Positions 11,340 to 23,219 of a stretch of 64,000 bases of DNA are shown here, piece after piece. The translations under genes and the position numbers were made by a program. Where the stretch lies: the NCBI RefSeq assembly GCF_914767665.1, contig NC_059501.1, positions 4,652,501 through 4,716,500 of the forward strand, written 5' to 3'. How positions within the stretch are numbered: position 1 is the stretch's first letter; every line of letters starts with the position of its first letter. The DNA comes from Harmonia axyridis. Lineage: Eukaryota > Arthropoda > Insecta > Coleoptera > Coccinellidae. The notes beneath the pieces were generated by a model that was not told where the DNA came from, made no database searches, and saw nothing but the letters and a program-made list of their open reading frames with translations.

Positions 11340-14040
11340 TGTCTTTAGAAAGTAACCATCTGAGAAAAAAAAAATTAAAAATAAAAAAAAAAAATTTTTA
11401 AATGTTATGTTAATTTCAAAATGGGTCTCTATTCTATATAAGATATCGTAAGGAATCAAATGCAGGTTGGGTCTATGCAAATAATGGGTACGCCAATTTG
11501 AATTTATGATATTTTTTTCTCCCATACACCGAAAGGTATCAAATGGGATACAGATTATATATATATATATATTTTTTTCTGGTCTAAGATGAGAATCTGA
11601 TGATGATTTCTTTATGTTGATTTAGTTATTGGATTTAATAGCTATCTTCTTGAATTCTTATTCATCGTTATAAAAGAGTCTATAGGTACATAAGTATTTC
11701 AAATAATACAGACTTCAAGGTTATCTGAAATATATGAGTTCAACACCCACCGAAATGTTTGATGTGAAATCGATAAAATTAGGGTAGGTTGAAAGATGTT
11801 CAGACTACAGAGCAGAACACATAGATTATAGGGTGGTCACGTGTCGTAAGCTTCGAACTTTCATCTTGAGCTACACTAGCGATTGATGGGATGAATACTG
11901 GGTTGTATTAGAAAATATTCCTTTACGTCGACTCAGGTTTCCAAGATTCAATTTTCGGATAATCGGATTATATGATGAAATGTAAAATTTAGAAACTTAG
12001 ATGGTGAATATCAGATTTCATTATCAATATTTGAAGAACAAACATTTTGTAGATTCGAATTTTATTTAATTGAAAAAATGTTTAAGAAAATCACTGATAT
12101 TGAGTTACAAAGTTTTGTTTTTCTTTGGGTGATAATAAAAATGTTTAATTACAGAAAGTAAAAGTTACATTAATGTAACCTAAAGACCAAAGACTGTTGT
12201 TTTGTCTCAGCTATCGGAGTGTAACTAATTCAACAGAAAAAATAGACGACTTCATATAAACTAAACAAGTTCTGGTTACTCTACCAACAGGAAACTCTGT
12301 AATAAGCTTGAAATGGTTATTATTTTGGATATTTTGTTTCCAATATTCCTAATGAATTTTCAATAATATAATATAATGTGATCAAATTGAAATTTCATAC
12401 GGACCTTAATTTTGGTATTTGATATCGAAACCCAAAATGTCAAAACTATCGGTTTGGTTCGTTGGCCACGAAAATTATTTTCGATTTTTCTTTAATTCTG
12501 AATACACAATAACATGAAATTTCGCACGGAATTTTCATTCTACATCCAAACACAGATTTCTATCTCTGTAAAACCTGTCGTATCGAAATTTATTGGAACA
12601 CCAAATTTCGAACGGAAATATTCACGGAACCCCTAGTCGCATTTTGACCATTTACAAATTTAACCGCTGCATTCGGTACCCAAACCTTCCTCAAAAATTC
12701 CATAGGTTTTTCGTTTGATAGTTATCGTGTTTACGGACTGTCGGACTAACAGAATTGAATTAGATGCTCAGATTTCCGGCTCAGAATTTGATAATTACAG
12801 ACATTCTGATAGAGCGATCAGTTCAAAATTATTGTTATGGATTTTTTTTAATCGAAAATTTATAGTCAGTGATAAAACATAGTATAGATAACATAACTTG
12901 AATAAAGTTATCAAAGATTGAATCAGAAAATATAGAAATAGTAAACATCTTATAGGAAAACGTTAGAAGTCATCATTCATAAGGTTCAAGAATAATCATA
13001 ATCAGATTGAATTAAGCATAACTCCAGAAACATAGGGTAATATATATCACAGAAGAGGATTGGCTGGATAAAAATTTGAAGTTTGTTTGAAGATTGAAAA
13101 TTTTTAAATAAGTTATTTCAGATTTAATTAGTTATTAGAGTTATTAGTTTCATTTACAATTTTTCATTTTTAATTATATTTTTCTAATTTCTTAAATTGA
13201 GTTTTTTGGACCCTGAGCCTGAGAAACCCCTGAGAAAAGTCATTAGAATATTGAAAAGTCAAAATTATTATATTTGATATTGAATCAAATTATCAAAATT
13301 TAAATGAAATATCTCATTCAAAAATAAAAAAATTATATTGACGATCCATAACATTATCCAATTACCGCCCCAAAGATCTTATAGTGCGGCCCTGTACCAA
13401 GGACCGTTTAGTACGGTGTCACAAGGCAGCTCTCGAATTAGTCCCCATTACAACCCCCTAAAGGGTTGATAATTGTCCCCTACTCCGGTGCGCTAATGAG
13501 ATTTTCTTTATATTTGTTCATTACTTCTTGCCCGATTTTCTGTTATACGCCCCCGGTGTTCTACTCAGTTACATAATATCGTGTTACTGGATTGAGCCTT
13601 TCAACTTCCAGTTTAACGGAGAGATCTCATCAAATTATGAGAACTATAAATAGATTTTTTCTTCAGTTAAAGTTTCAGTATTATCAGTATACAATATTTT
13701 TCAAGAATTATGGGGTCTAACAAAAAACCTTCCACATTCTCTTCCTTTAGGGAATGGGTAATTTCCTTGGGTAGGATAACATATCTGTAACAGAATCATT
13801 CAATGCAGCGACCTCAGCGGCCAACGATGTCTGAATAGACATGAGGATCACATTTGGAACAGATATTCAGTTGAAGAAATAGACATCATAAAATTTAGCC
13901 ACCTACAGGTTAGGTGAATCGACACTAATGGCAATGGGTAATGACCAAGTCTTCAAGACAAAAACTATCAATATTTTGAAGAAGATAAGGATGATCGAAT
14001 CAAAATCCTCAACCTAACCCTATGTGCAAATCAGAAGAAA
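11340..14040. other. AT-rich region without recognisable genes
   Basis: About 2.7 kb. Contains A/T homopolymers (11366-11400), a TA dinucleotide run (~11556-11573) and a loosely repeated AAATTTCGNACGGA-like motif at 12389, 12519 and 12604. A GC-richer patch lies at 13370-13560. No conserved protein motif was seen on either strand. Confidence 0.5.
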
Positions 14041-14044
14041 CCTT

Positions 14045-15372
14045 ATCTTCCCCAATTCCAAAAAACACCCAGAAGGAACAGTTTAAATTTTTTTCGGTGA
14101 AACAATAATAGTATGGCAAGGAGTAAATGATTGAAACAATGGAGAAAAAAATGAAGTGTTTACAATTTTTTTCAATAAATTTGTTAATACTGTGTTTGTC
14201 CACCGCGATTATCTATACACTCCCCAACATGTCTCGGCCTTGATGCAATAAGATGGTCTATTTCTTCTTGAGGGATACCACCCCAAGCTACCTGTACTTC
14301 CTGTCTCAGAGCTGCCAAAGACGGTGGGAAGCCTTCTACCCATGATGTCCCAAACAAGATCTATGGGCGAAAGATCGAGGGATCTGGGCGGTCATGGCAA
14401 AATATTCACATTCACATTTCGCTTCGAAAGAGTTTAAACTAACTCTGGCAACATGAGGTCTCGACCTCATTATCTTGCTGAAATATTGGATTCTCGACCC
14501 GGTGAAGCTAAGGGAGAACATATGGCTCCACTTTTTCTTGAAGGTTACGCAGCGCTGTCATGTTACCTCGAATAAAGACTAAAGGTGACCTACTTGCATG
14601 TGCTATAGCACTCCAAACCACAACGCCTACTGTCCGATACTCAACCGTCAGAGGTAACATAAGATGGGGTCGATAATGCTGGTCCAAAAGACCATATCTG
14701 GCGGTTACAGGGTGGCCTTGTTCTCCTTACATCTCATCAGCCAAAAATCCAGTTGTCGCAATCGGTCTCTAATGACCTTAAGTCTTAGACGACAATCTTG
14801 AACTTCACTTGTGCCCCTTCGACGTCCGGATGCCTACTCTCCTTCGATTTTGGGCATTATCAAACCACGCTTGACAACATCTCATAACAGTAGTTGGATT
14901 TCTGTTCGTACTGTTAGCGATTTCTTGAAATGACAATCCCATAATTTGACCTTTTAAAATTCACTTAGCTGGCGATAAATTCCACGTACACGTGCTCTAG
15001 GCATTTTATCAACAACTAAACATCAACTTTGGATCTCCTCGAACAGCTGGTTAATTGTAAAATTTAAAAAACTTGCAAAAACGATTACAATATTTGAGTA
15101 CCAAAAATCGTTTACATGAAAACGTATACGTTCTCTAGGCATTTTAACAACAATATAACATCGACTTTGGATATCCTCGAACAGCTGGTTCGTGTAAAAT
15201 TTAAAAAACTTGCAGAAAACGACTACAATAACAAAAATTGTTCACATGGAAACACCCTCATGATTTTTTTCTCCAAATTCCATCTATACACCTTGCTATA
15301 CTACCTATATTTTACCAAAAAACAATTGAAATTTGAACAGCTCCTTCTGGATGTTGCAGTTTCTTTGTCAGT
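14045..15372 (-). mobile_element. Tc1-like DD34E element, copy 2 (degenerate)
   Basis: The right end is intact, with GTTGCAGTTTCTTTGTCAGT followed by TA at 15373-15374. The left end is decayed. Minus-strand fragments match copy 1 at 44905: RPHVARVSLNSFEAKC near 14440, then IPRSFAHRSCLGHHG, all frameshifted. The leader sequence (TTTTAACAACAA...GATATCCTCGAACAGCTGG...ACTTGCAGAAAACG) is present twice in tandem, at ~15002-15118 and ~15137-15252, so this copy carries a local duplication or is a chimera of two insertions. Confidence 0.8.
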
Positions 15373-16075
15373 TATTATATAACAATGCAAAAATTATGGT
15401 CAGAGATTACTTTTTGGAATTTTTATTTTTATAAAAATATGGCTGAAAGTGATTTTGAAAAAAGTCAGTCATATAGTCGAATTTTTAAGAAGAAAATGTG
15501 TTTCAACTAGTAACGCAGGGACTAATCAAGTGAAGTGTTATCATCGATAAAAATTCCTCGATTTTCCTCCCACACATCTCACCACCTGCTCCCTTCAGCT
15601 TCCCCCCTGTAGACGCCGCACTTTTATCAATATTCCCCCAACACAGGAGGCGCGAGACAGAAATATTTCTAAGGCCCTAACCGCCTCCACAGCCCGGCCA
15701 GATTTGTTTGCACTTGCAACTGATTTTCCGTTGATTTCGCCGCCCTGGATGCCAGCTCCGGCAGAAGGCTGAATATTCATGCTGCATATCAAAGCCAAAT
15801 TAGATCAAAGAGCGGCGGCTGACAAAACGAACGACGCAGGACGTCGGTTGGATTGACTTCTTACCTATACCGTGCGGGGCGGCAAAGCCGTCTTTGATGT
15901 TGGGGGAAAACCCGAGCGAGAAAATAGCGAAAATATGTAATAGAATCTGCCATCAACGCGTCGAGGTTATTGGGATGGTGATGATTTGTGTTTGAGTGTT
16001 AATTGTCGTTCAAGTCTTTGGGTCGTTGTTTTTTGGAATTTTTGGGGTTTGGAATTGATTCGGTTTTAGTGAACT
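15373..16075. other. Intergenic, with GC-rich island 15540-15900
   Basis: The island is non-repetitive within the window and rich in CpG-containing words. A 67-codon minus-strand frame (15798-15595) has no recognised motif. It is a possible regulatory island. Confidence 0.35.
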
Positions 16076-16079
16076 TAGT

Positions 16080-18080
16080 GGCAACAACGCCTAGTAGGGT
16101 AGAAGTGTTTATCAAACGTGCTTATTATTACATCGTAGGATTCAATGACTCGCTGCAACATTTCAGAATATATCTCACCAAAAACTTGAAGGATGTTGGT
16201 TTTGAGATCTTCAATAGTCTTATAGTTCTTAATCTATACAGATTTCTCACGCGCCTTTGACACCGTTGACCATAATTTGCTTTTGAACAAGCTAGCATCA
16301 CTTGGTTTTGCGCCTGACTTTGTGAGGTTGCTTCGTTCCTATTTGAAGGGGAGAACTAATTATGTTTTCTACAATGGATTCAGATCTTTCGAGTATGAGC
16401 TCAAGTTTGGCGTTCCTCGGGGATCTAACCTCGGACCATTGCTGTTTATAATATTCATTGATGATCTTTTATGCTCTCTCACTTGTGAGGCTCTAGCCTA
16501 TGCTGATGATCTGAAGCTGTTCATGAGAATACATGGAATTAATGACCAATTACTTCTTCAGTCGAGTTTGGAGTTGGTTCAAAGTTGGTGCCTGCGGAAT
16601 GGACTTATTTTAAATTTGAAGAAGTGTTTTAAGGTTATTTTCACCAGGAAGACGCAGCCACTAGCTTTCGATTATCACATTGGTGGTGATTTTATTGCGG
16701 CTGGAGATCACTTTCGTGACCTGGGAGTTTGGTTTGACAGTGAGCTGAGTTTTGTTCCACATGTTGAGGATCTGTGTTCATCTGCCTGTAGATCTTTGGG
16801 TTTTCTGTACAGGAGCTTCCGTGAGCTAGACGATCTATCTGCTCTCAGAAATGTCTACTTTTCCCTTGTTCTCAGTAGGTTGGAGTAAGCTAACATGATT
16901 TGGTTCCCAATTTATGCAACGCATCTTACTCCCATTGAGCGAGTTCAGAGGAAGTTCCTGAAATACGTCGTTTATAGGAGGACAGGCATATATCCGGAGC
17001 GTGGTGTTGATCTTTCCGGCATAATGGAAGAGCTGAGGCTTTCAAGCTTATTTGAGCGGCAGGTTCAACAGTGCGCGAGATTCGCCCAAAAACTCTTAGG
17101 TGGAAGGATTGACTGCCCATTTCTGCTCTCTCGGGTGAACATTCACGTCCCGAGTATGGCAGCCAGAAGTTCTCCAACATTTAGTCTACCCACGCCTCGG
17201 ACCAACATACTCCAGCGGACACCAGTGTATAGGCTTTGTGATTGTGCTAACAAAGTCAATATAAGTCTATTGTAGTTGTTTATTTTAAGTTTTTTTTTTT
17301 ACTTCTTTATATCATTTTTTGGAGTACTTGCCATTTCGTTTAGTTTTTAGGGAATTCACATGTATTTTCTTTAAGTTGATGTAATTTGTTACCCTGTTAC
17401 TGGGAAATTTCCTGTTGGGTAAATAAAGTTATTATTTATTTATTTATTCATTAATCAAAAACAAAATTCAATGGTGATAAATCACAAGATCTTGGTGGCC
17501 AAATCACATCGCCGAAACGAGGAGTTGCTAATCCTGTGAACCTTCCTTGCAAAAATGCCAAAACTTGACGTGTTGTGTAACTTGTAGCACCATCTTGTTG
17601 GAATCATCTCCTCCAATTCCATATCATTCATTCCAGACCAAAAAAAATCGGTCAAATTTTGGCTAAAACTGATGTAATTGGCTCTTCGCTATTACAAGAG
17701 GATTTTCACTGTCCTTCCCTTCACTTACTTGTTCACAGAACAACCAAGAGAAAAACATGCTTCGTCGCCGAAGAAAATTCGATGCGAAAAATCATCATCC
17801 GAACGAAGTTGTTCAAACTCCCAATCGGCATATGTTCTATGCATTCCATGTTCGACTGGATTTGAATCAACTTCAAGAATAAAGATGCAAATCCAGATGC
17901 AAAATACGCATTAGTATGCCGTAAGAGAGGCCCAAATGTTGTGCGAGCCAAGGAATAGATAAATTTGGATCTTCTTCAACACATCATTTTTCAGTAGTAA
18001 TATTTTTGGTCGATCGTGCATCAGTAACAGAGCCACTATCTTCGAATTTTTTCATTGTCTTTCCAATTCAACTAAAAATA
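16080..18080 (-). pseudogene. Second-lineage DD41D transposase, split by a LINE
   Basis: Reassembled from both sides of the LINE at 16235-17450. Minus-strand blocks run from the right: KKFEDSGSVTDA (~18060), EEDPNLSIPWLAQHLGLSYG, then YADWEFEQLRSDDDFSHRIF and FFGDEACFSL (first Asp, ~17775). After a gap come QQDGATSYTTRQVL (second Asp, ~17610) and WPPRSCDLSPLNF (~17490), where the third Asp is Asn. Left of the LINE the C-terminal part reads TIEDLKTNILQVFGEIYSEM then LQRVIESY (~16225-16130). The second-to-third spacing is again 41 residues, but the sequence is far from the 12-copy family. It is heavily frameshifted and ancient. Confidence 0.72.
16235..17450 (+). mobile_element. 5'-truncated non-LTR retrotransposon (RT domain) with 6-bp target duplication
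   Basis: Bounded by TTAATC at 16229-16234 and 17451-17456 and ending in an ATTATTTATTTATTTATT tail. The frame opens inside the reverse transcriptase: TDFSRAFDTVDHNLL, GVPRGSNLGPLLFIIFIDDL, then the catalytic YADDLKLF box at ~16500 and thumb-region sequence to 16888. An in-frame TAA interrupts after LSRLE; the frame resumes IERVQRKFLKYVVYRRTGIY to 17275. This resembles Jockey/I-type ORF2. Endonuclease and upstream RT are missing because of 5' truncation. Confidence 0.88.
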
Positions 18081-18084
18081 TGAT

Positions 18085-19435
18085 TCTTCGGGTGACAGTT
18101 CTATTTGGCCTATTCAATTGAAACAAATGTGAAATCCGGACTGCGACAGTCGACCGAATAGTAGTAGAGGTTTGTAGACATCCTATTTATATTATGGTAA
18201 TTTTTATAGGTCTTTTCACAGCCTAGAGTCTAATCGTGTAAAATAGAATTAAAAAAATGAACACCTACAATAAACTTTCTCGATTCCGATTTTCAATCGA
18301 ACAAAAAATGAACCTACATGCTATACCTACCTTATGTGAGCTTTTTCGTCGTAGCATTTAGCATTGACTATATAGTTTCAATACCAAAATTCCTTCTGGA
18401 ACATTTTCTACGCTCAAAACTTGTTCAATTGTTATTCAAGCACAACCAGCCTCGGTCATATTCATACTTACTGCTTATCTAAATATTAAATGTGAGCATC
18501 TCTCCTTCCAAGAAATAATTGAAGAAGTGTCAGCCATATTCCATATGAATATTAAACTTTTTTTACTCAGCATCTGAAGAATATAAACACCAAGTTAGGA
18601 ATCTTCATTTCCTGAAGTTCTGCATGAAGCTTGGAATTATGATTCTATGTGAAGGTACACGCAAAATATCAAACAAATTGTTTACAATTGATAATTAAAA
18701 TCAAGAGAAACACAAAATATTCAAAAATAATTTCATGAAATTCAGATATTTTTCAGATAGATATTGAAAAGAAATACTTCATTGAACTTATTGAACCTAA
18801 CTCAAAAATCCGATCAATTTATTTTATAAGCTGAGAATCGAGGAATTAAATTCTATCTCTATGAAAGAAAAAATTTTTTATAATGTTAAAAAAAAGTGAA
18901 TATATTTAAGGATAAACTCACTCACTATTTGTTCTCAATAGACATAATGGTAGGTATCTATAGTTCAAAAATTGATGTATTGCACCTTCTAAAACACGTA
19001 TTTCCCATTTCCGTGTTTTTGTTGTATCTTCAGACAAATTGTTGGAAAATTATGATATTCAATCATAATATCGAACAATAGTTTCCGCTTCAACATGGCC
19101 AACGTTGAACGAGGTCAGTATCTAGATGAACAAACTCAATTGACTTCATGTCAATTATTTCTCAATTACCTTGGTGTCATACTAATAATTATCATCTATC
19201 TATAAACTCAATGAATTCAATAGCCAACTTAATACTATAATCAAAAAAATTGAATCAAATTAATTAGAACTCGTTCGTATTAATTCTAATTTTCAATACC
19301 TCAATTATTAGTTAATAGTTAATGAAATAAGAGTGAATGTGAATATTTTCGATCATTATTCATTTTCAATTGAAGAAATCCATAATCTTCCATAGGTATA
19401 AACCAATTGATGATCTAGGCAATAAATACCAGTCT
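18085..19435. other. AT-rich spacer, no gene seen
   Basis: No conserved motif. Stop codons are dense on both strands. Confidence 0.5.
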
Positions 19436-19439
19436 CCAC

Positions 19440-19960
19440 ATAGCAATAAACTCCACCCTCAGAAAAACTCATCTTCACCTGTCCACCACTTCATCTCACC
19501 AACCTCCTGGTGACCCTCAGCGACGCATTCATGAACCACTAATGTTCCAAACTGCATCGCCGCGCCATCTACACACCCACCCCAACAACCAAAGTAGGCG
19601 CGGTTACCACAAACCCCGCCCAACATTCCCCTTATTTCGCGATTCGTTCAGACTTGGGCGTGTCTTTCGGGGTGAAAGCGGTGGAGGGGATGGCGTAATG
19701 GCCGCCGCTTTTATGTCATATATACAGACAGATAATAAGAGGTATCTTATTATAGGCGAGAGCTACACTGAATGCGGTAATGCTCCTAATTTGGTCCCTT
19801 GGGATGCTGGGGAAACATTCCCACGAGACGGGGGGGGACCAATCAATCTGTCTCTCGGTGGAGCAATATGTGCCTTACCTGGTGATTTATATCAATATCC
19901 CTTCTGCTGCGTACCCACCATTCGCCGGCTGAAGATGTGAAAGAGGCTTAATGCGGTGGC
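19440..19960. other. GC-rich non-repetitive island with GCCAT motifs
   Basis: A 132-codon plus-strand frame (19542-19940) is open but compositionally biased and matches no domain I recognise, so it is not called as a gene. ATGGC/GCCAT words occur close together at ~19689-19700 (GATGGCGTAATGGCCGCC). This is a candidate regulatory DNA or promoter-proximal region. Confidence 0.35.
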
Positions 19961-20269
19961 GGATTTGAGCTGCTGTCAAGATTTTCTGGGGGAGAGATGT
20001 TGTGTTTCAATTAGTTCAATGTGGGTGATCTTGGTGTTCCTCAGATCTGCATGATGATGGGTGTGATGGGATCGATACTGAGTGGAAATTCAACTATAGC
20101 TACACAATTCAATATGAAAAGAATATGAGCTTATTAGATCGAAATTTATATAGGAGTTTTATTCAAATAGTACAATTTGTTTCTACTTTAGAAAGATATG
20201 CAAGCATATGAAGGAATCAAGTCTTATCATGCTTTTTGTATAACTTAGATATCGTTTTCTGGGATATAG

Positions 20270-21705
20270 TATATAACATTACTAGCAAGGTAAGAGGGTT
20301 TTTACTGGCGAATGGAGGATATAATTGACGAGCCGCAGGCGAGTCAGTTACCTCCTTGAGCCAGTAAAACCCGTTACCTTGCGTGTATTGTTTTATATTT
20401 TATTTGTTCCTCATTTGTAAAAAGGTTAGATAAATTCTAAAAAAATCTCAATAATCTGTCTCAAATGTCGTAAGCTATCATAGACATATATACATATAAG
20501 TCTATGTAAGCTATGGAAGCGTTGCCATGAACATGTCTGTTTATTTTTCTTTACATTTGTTTTGGCGAAAGCGAGAATGAATATACCATAAGAAATTATT
20601 GAAGCAGCCAGTAGTGTAGCTTCAAGTTTATTACCTGCAAAATCAGCTTCAAGGTACGAGCGAGAATACGACGACTTCAAAAAGTGGCAAAACAAAAATA
20701 GTGTGATTGGGGTAACTGAAGATGTTCTGTTGGTCTACTTGAATCAACTATCAGCTAGATTCAGCCCTAATACTTTATGGGCAAAATTGGCTATGCTGAA
20801 AAGCTGCTTGGAAATGAAAGAAAAAGCCCCTGTTCGCAGGTTTGTTTTCCTTAAAAAAATTATTGAAAAATATGACGTTTAGTTGTCATTTGCAGATTTC
20901 AAAAGGTAATAGCGTTTCTGAAACGAAAAAATGAGCGTTATACGCCAAAAAAGGCCAAGGTATTAAGTAAAGAAGAGGCTGAACAATTTCTTTTACATGC
21001 TCCTGATGACCAGTGGTTGCTGGCGAAAATTGTAACAATATTTGGGATTTTTGGATGTTGTCGATGTGACGAAATTCTCTCCTTAAACATGAATGATGTA
21101 GAAGATATGAGAAAATACGTTATTGTGACATTGCGGCAAACAAAAAATTTAACCACAAGAATATTCACCATAACCGATGATGGCTGCAGCTTCAAGCCTT
21201 GCATGTTATACAGAAAATATGAAATCTCCGGCCTCCTGGAACAGAAAGCCTAAGATTTTTTTTGACATACCGACATGGAAAGTGCATTTCCCTTAATGCT
21301 GGCCAGCACACTATTGGTGGTATCCCAAAGCAAATAGCAAAACAACAAAAAAATCGAAATGTCTAGCAAATTATTTGGTAGTAAGGAGAGTACAAATGTT
21401 CTGCAGTCCTCGAGTTCAGCAGTTTCTGAGTCAACATATGGTTCATCATCATCAGTATCAACTCTTTCATCATCAAAAATCTGTGTTACTGAAAATAACA
21501 ATTGTACCATGATTGTCAACATATATGACGATAAAACAAAATTTTCTAATGTAAATAATACTACTAACTTGTGAAAATTTTGCAAGTTCACTGTCAGTTT
21601 TACAAGTTAGTGACTTGATAAAATAAACTTTCTTGATTAATATTGTGTTTTTGGAAACTGTCGTTTACAAATGAGAAACAAATAAATAATTTAAATATAA
21701 AAGCT
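20270..21705 (+). mobile_element. Crypton-like tyrosine-recombinase element with palindromic head
   Basis: Left side: an imperfect palindrome at ~20281-20390, with arm ACTAGCAAGGTAAGAGGG, apex GACGAGCCGCAGGCGAGTC and return arm AAACCCGTTACCTTGCG. It is followed by TTATTTGTTCCTCATTTGTA (~20400-20419), which recurs inverted as CAAATGAGAAACAAATAAAT near 21669. Between them lies a recombinase gene remnant (separate entry). Three families in the window share this plan. Element edges are inferred from the inverted sequences; no target duplication was identified. Confidence 0.65.
20577..21574 (+). pseudogene. Tyrosine recombinase (phage-integrase-fold), Crypton-like, with 56-bp intron
   Basis: Exon 1 (to 20839) reads EIIEAASSVASSLLPAKSAS then RYEREYDDFKKWQ and LWAKLAMLKSCLEMKE, the SAM-like core-binding domain. 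A GT-AG intron at 20840-20895 joins AG|A in frame. Exon 2 continues RFQKVIAFLKRKNERYTPKK, LSKEEAEQFLLHAPDDQW and IFGIFGCCRCDEILSLNMND, matching the first catalytic box with its Arg. A TAA at 21251 and a frameshift lead to YRHGKC and HTIGGIPKQIA. The His-x-x-Arg and Tyr boxes are deleted. A Ser-rich tail (21359-21574, SSSSVSTLSSSK, NNNCTMIVNIY) ends the gene. ATG 20577 is followed by an in-frame stop. It is inactive. Confidence 0.72.
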
Positions 21706-21799
21706 GTTCCTTCTACTAGCATACAACTTCATTTATTTGATTATTTATAGAAAAAGCGGAAATCTTCAAAATTTCTCCAGACGGCATGCAACATATTTT

Positions 21800-22850
21800 C
21801 TATAAAGTGGCTAGGAGAAGGGCAGGGTAGGCGGTTGTCTAGGGCGCCAAAATTCAAGGTCGGTCTATCAAGCTTGATCAACAAAAATCACATGTGTAGA
21901 AATTCAAAGTACAAAATAAGATTCAATTTGGTCAGAAGCAACAGGAAGGAATACCGGCAAATTTAATCAACATCAAAAACCATCAATGATGGCGTAGATA
22001 TTATGCATTATACTCATAAATATCCAGATGTCGCATAATCGCCTCAAAGTGCTATTTACGAGTTATTGATGATACTTAAAAAAATACACATGCACTCATC
22101 AGACTTGTAGACGTTCGCTTTACTAAACGTTGCCGAATAATATTGCCTCTTTGGGGCGGCTGGATAATTTTTCTTTTCAATTCTCCAATCAGTTTGTTGA
22201 CTCCTCAGAATAAGATGCGAAATGAACGAGAAACGATTCCATTCCACCATTTCCAAGTTATCTTTTTAGAGAGAGCATAGTTTTCATAAACTAAACTTAA
22301 TTAAATTATATCTTAGAGATAGTATACCACAAGATCGGCTTAGCCGGTTGGCTTATTCATCCTCCATTGAATCTGAACCGGCAGAATCATTGGACTTTGA
22401 TATTGAAGACATTATCAGCAGATTTACCAAAATGAAAATTACCCACCTCATGCATATTATTTTTTCTTACCATTCCTAAAAGAAGAGACTCCTGGTTGAA
22501 GAATTTTGGAGCATGGTATGGCAAAACATCTGTTGAACTTAAGATTGCCCTACTAGTCGCCAACCTTCGATCAGGAGACGGCACATGAAGAAGAAGAATC
22601 CTAAAGTAAATTTAATTTTTTGTACAGGTTTGAAATTGTTGGTATCTTGTTGTTGATGATTGTTTCTTCTATGTTATCAAAATTTTTCAAAGATATGCCT
22701 TCAATTCTTTCATCGCTCGGTACAAGACCCCGATCTCGATTACCTACTCAATATTATTTTTTTGCATTCTGCAGAGTTAGCTTCTGTTAGGGCGGCAATT
22801 TGGGTCTCTGTCTAGGGCGTCAGTTTGGCTAGCGACGGCCCTGACTAATG
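21800..22850. repeat. Probable hAT-like non-autonomous element region
   Basis: The right end read on the reverse strand begins CAGGGCCGTCGCTAGCCAAA (~22843) followed by CGCCCTAGAC. Near 21820-21850 the plus strand has GGCGGTTGTCTAGGGCGCC, an inverted counterpart of the subterminal part. The interior has an acidic frame (LAYSSSIESEPAESLDFDIE, ~22340-22400) without a recognised family. Exact left terminus and target duplication were not found. Confidence 0.4.
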
Positions 22851-22854
22851 TGAG

Positions 22855-23219
22855 ACTCTATACTTCTAATGAAAAAGTTTTCCAATCCAATGAATATTTC
22901 ATCGAAGCACCGAACTTAATATCAATTATATCAATATTGATGAACAGGGATTCATAATATCAAAGAATTCAATATTTCATTATATTGATGGAAAAGTACA
23001 TTGTATCAATGAAACCAAGTTGATGATTCACATTCTTCAATACAATGAACCGAATTTTTTATGTAAAGTCAGTTAGAAAACTATACTTAAAAACCCAACA
23101 AATGGAAAAGGGAATGTTTTGAGCCGCAATCTATCAACGCTCCCTCCCAAAGGATACATATATTAACCATTAAAATGTTTTCAATGTTCATTTCTAAACC
23201 TTGGAGATACATATGAATA
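22855..23219. other. AT-rich spacer
   Basis: No motif or open frame of interest. Confidence 0.5.

Noticed and set aside
11049..11525. 158-codon minus-strand frame
   Set aside because: It crosses a hAT-like MITE and homopolymer A/T tracts and is rich in low-complexity Phe/Ile; not a gene.
16003..16260. 85-codon frame upstream of the LINE RT
   Set aside because: It is antisense to the C-terminal part of the older DD41D transposase and ends at the LINE insertion point.
19542..19940. 132-codon plus-strand frame in a GC-rich island
   Set aside because: No domain, biased composition, and no splice or start context; kept only as a GC-rich region.
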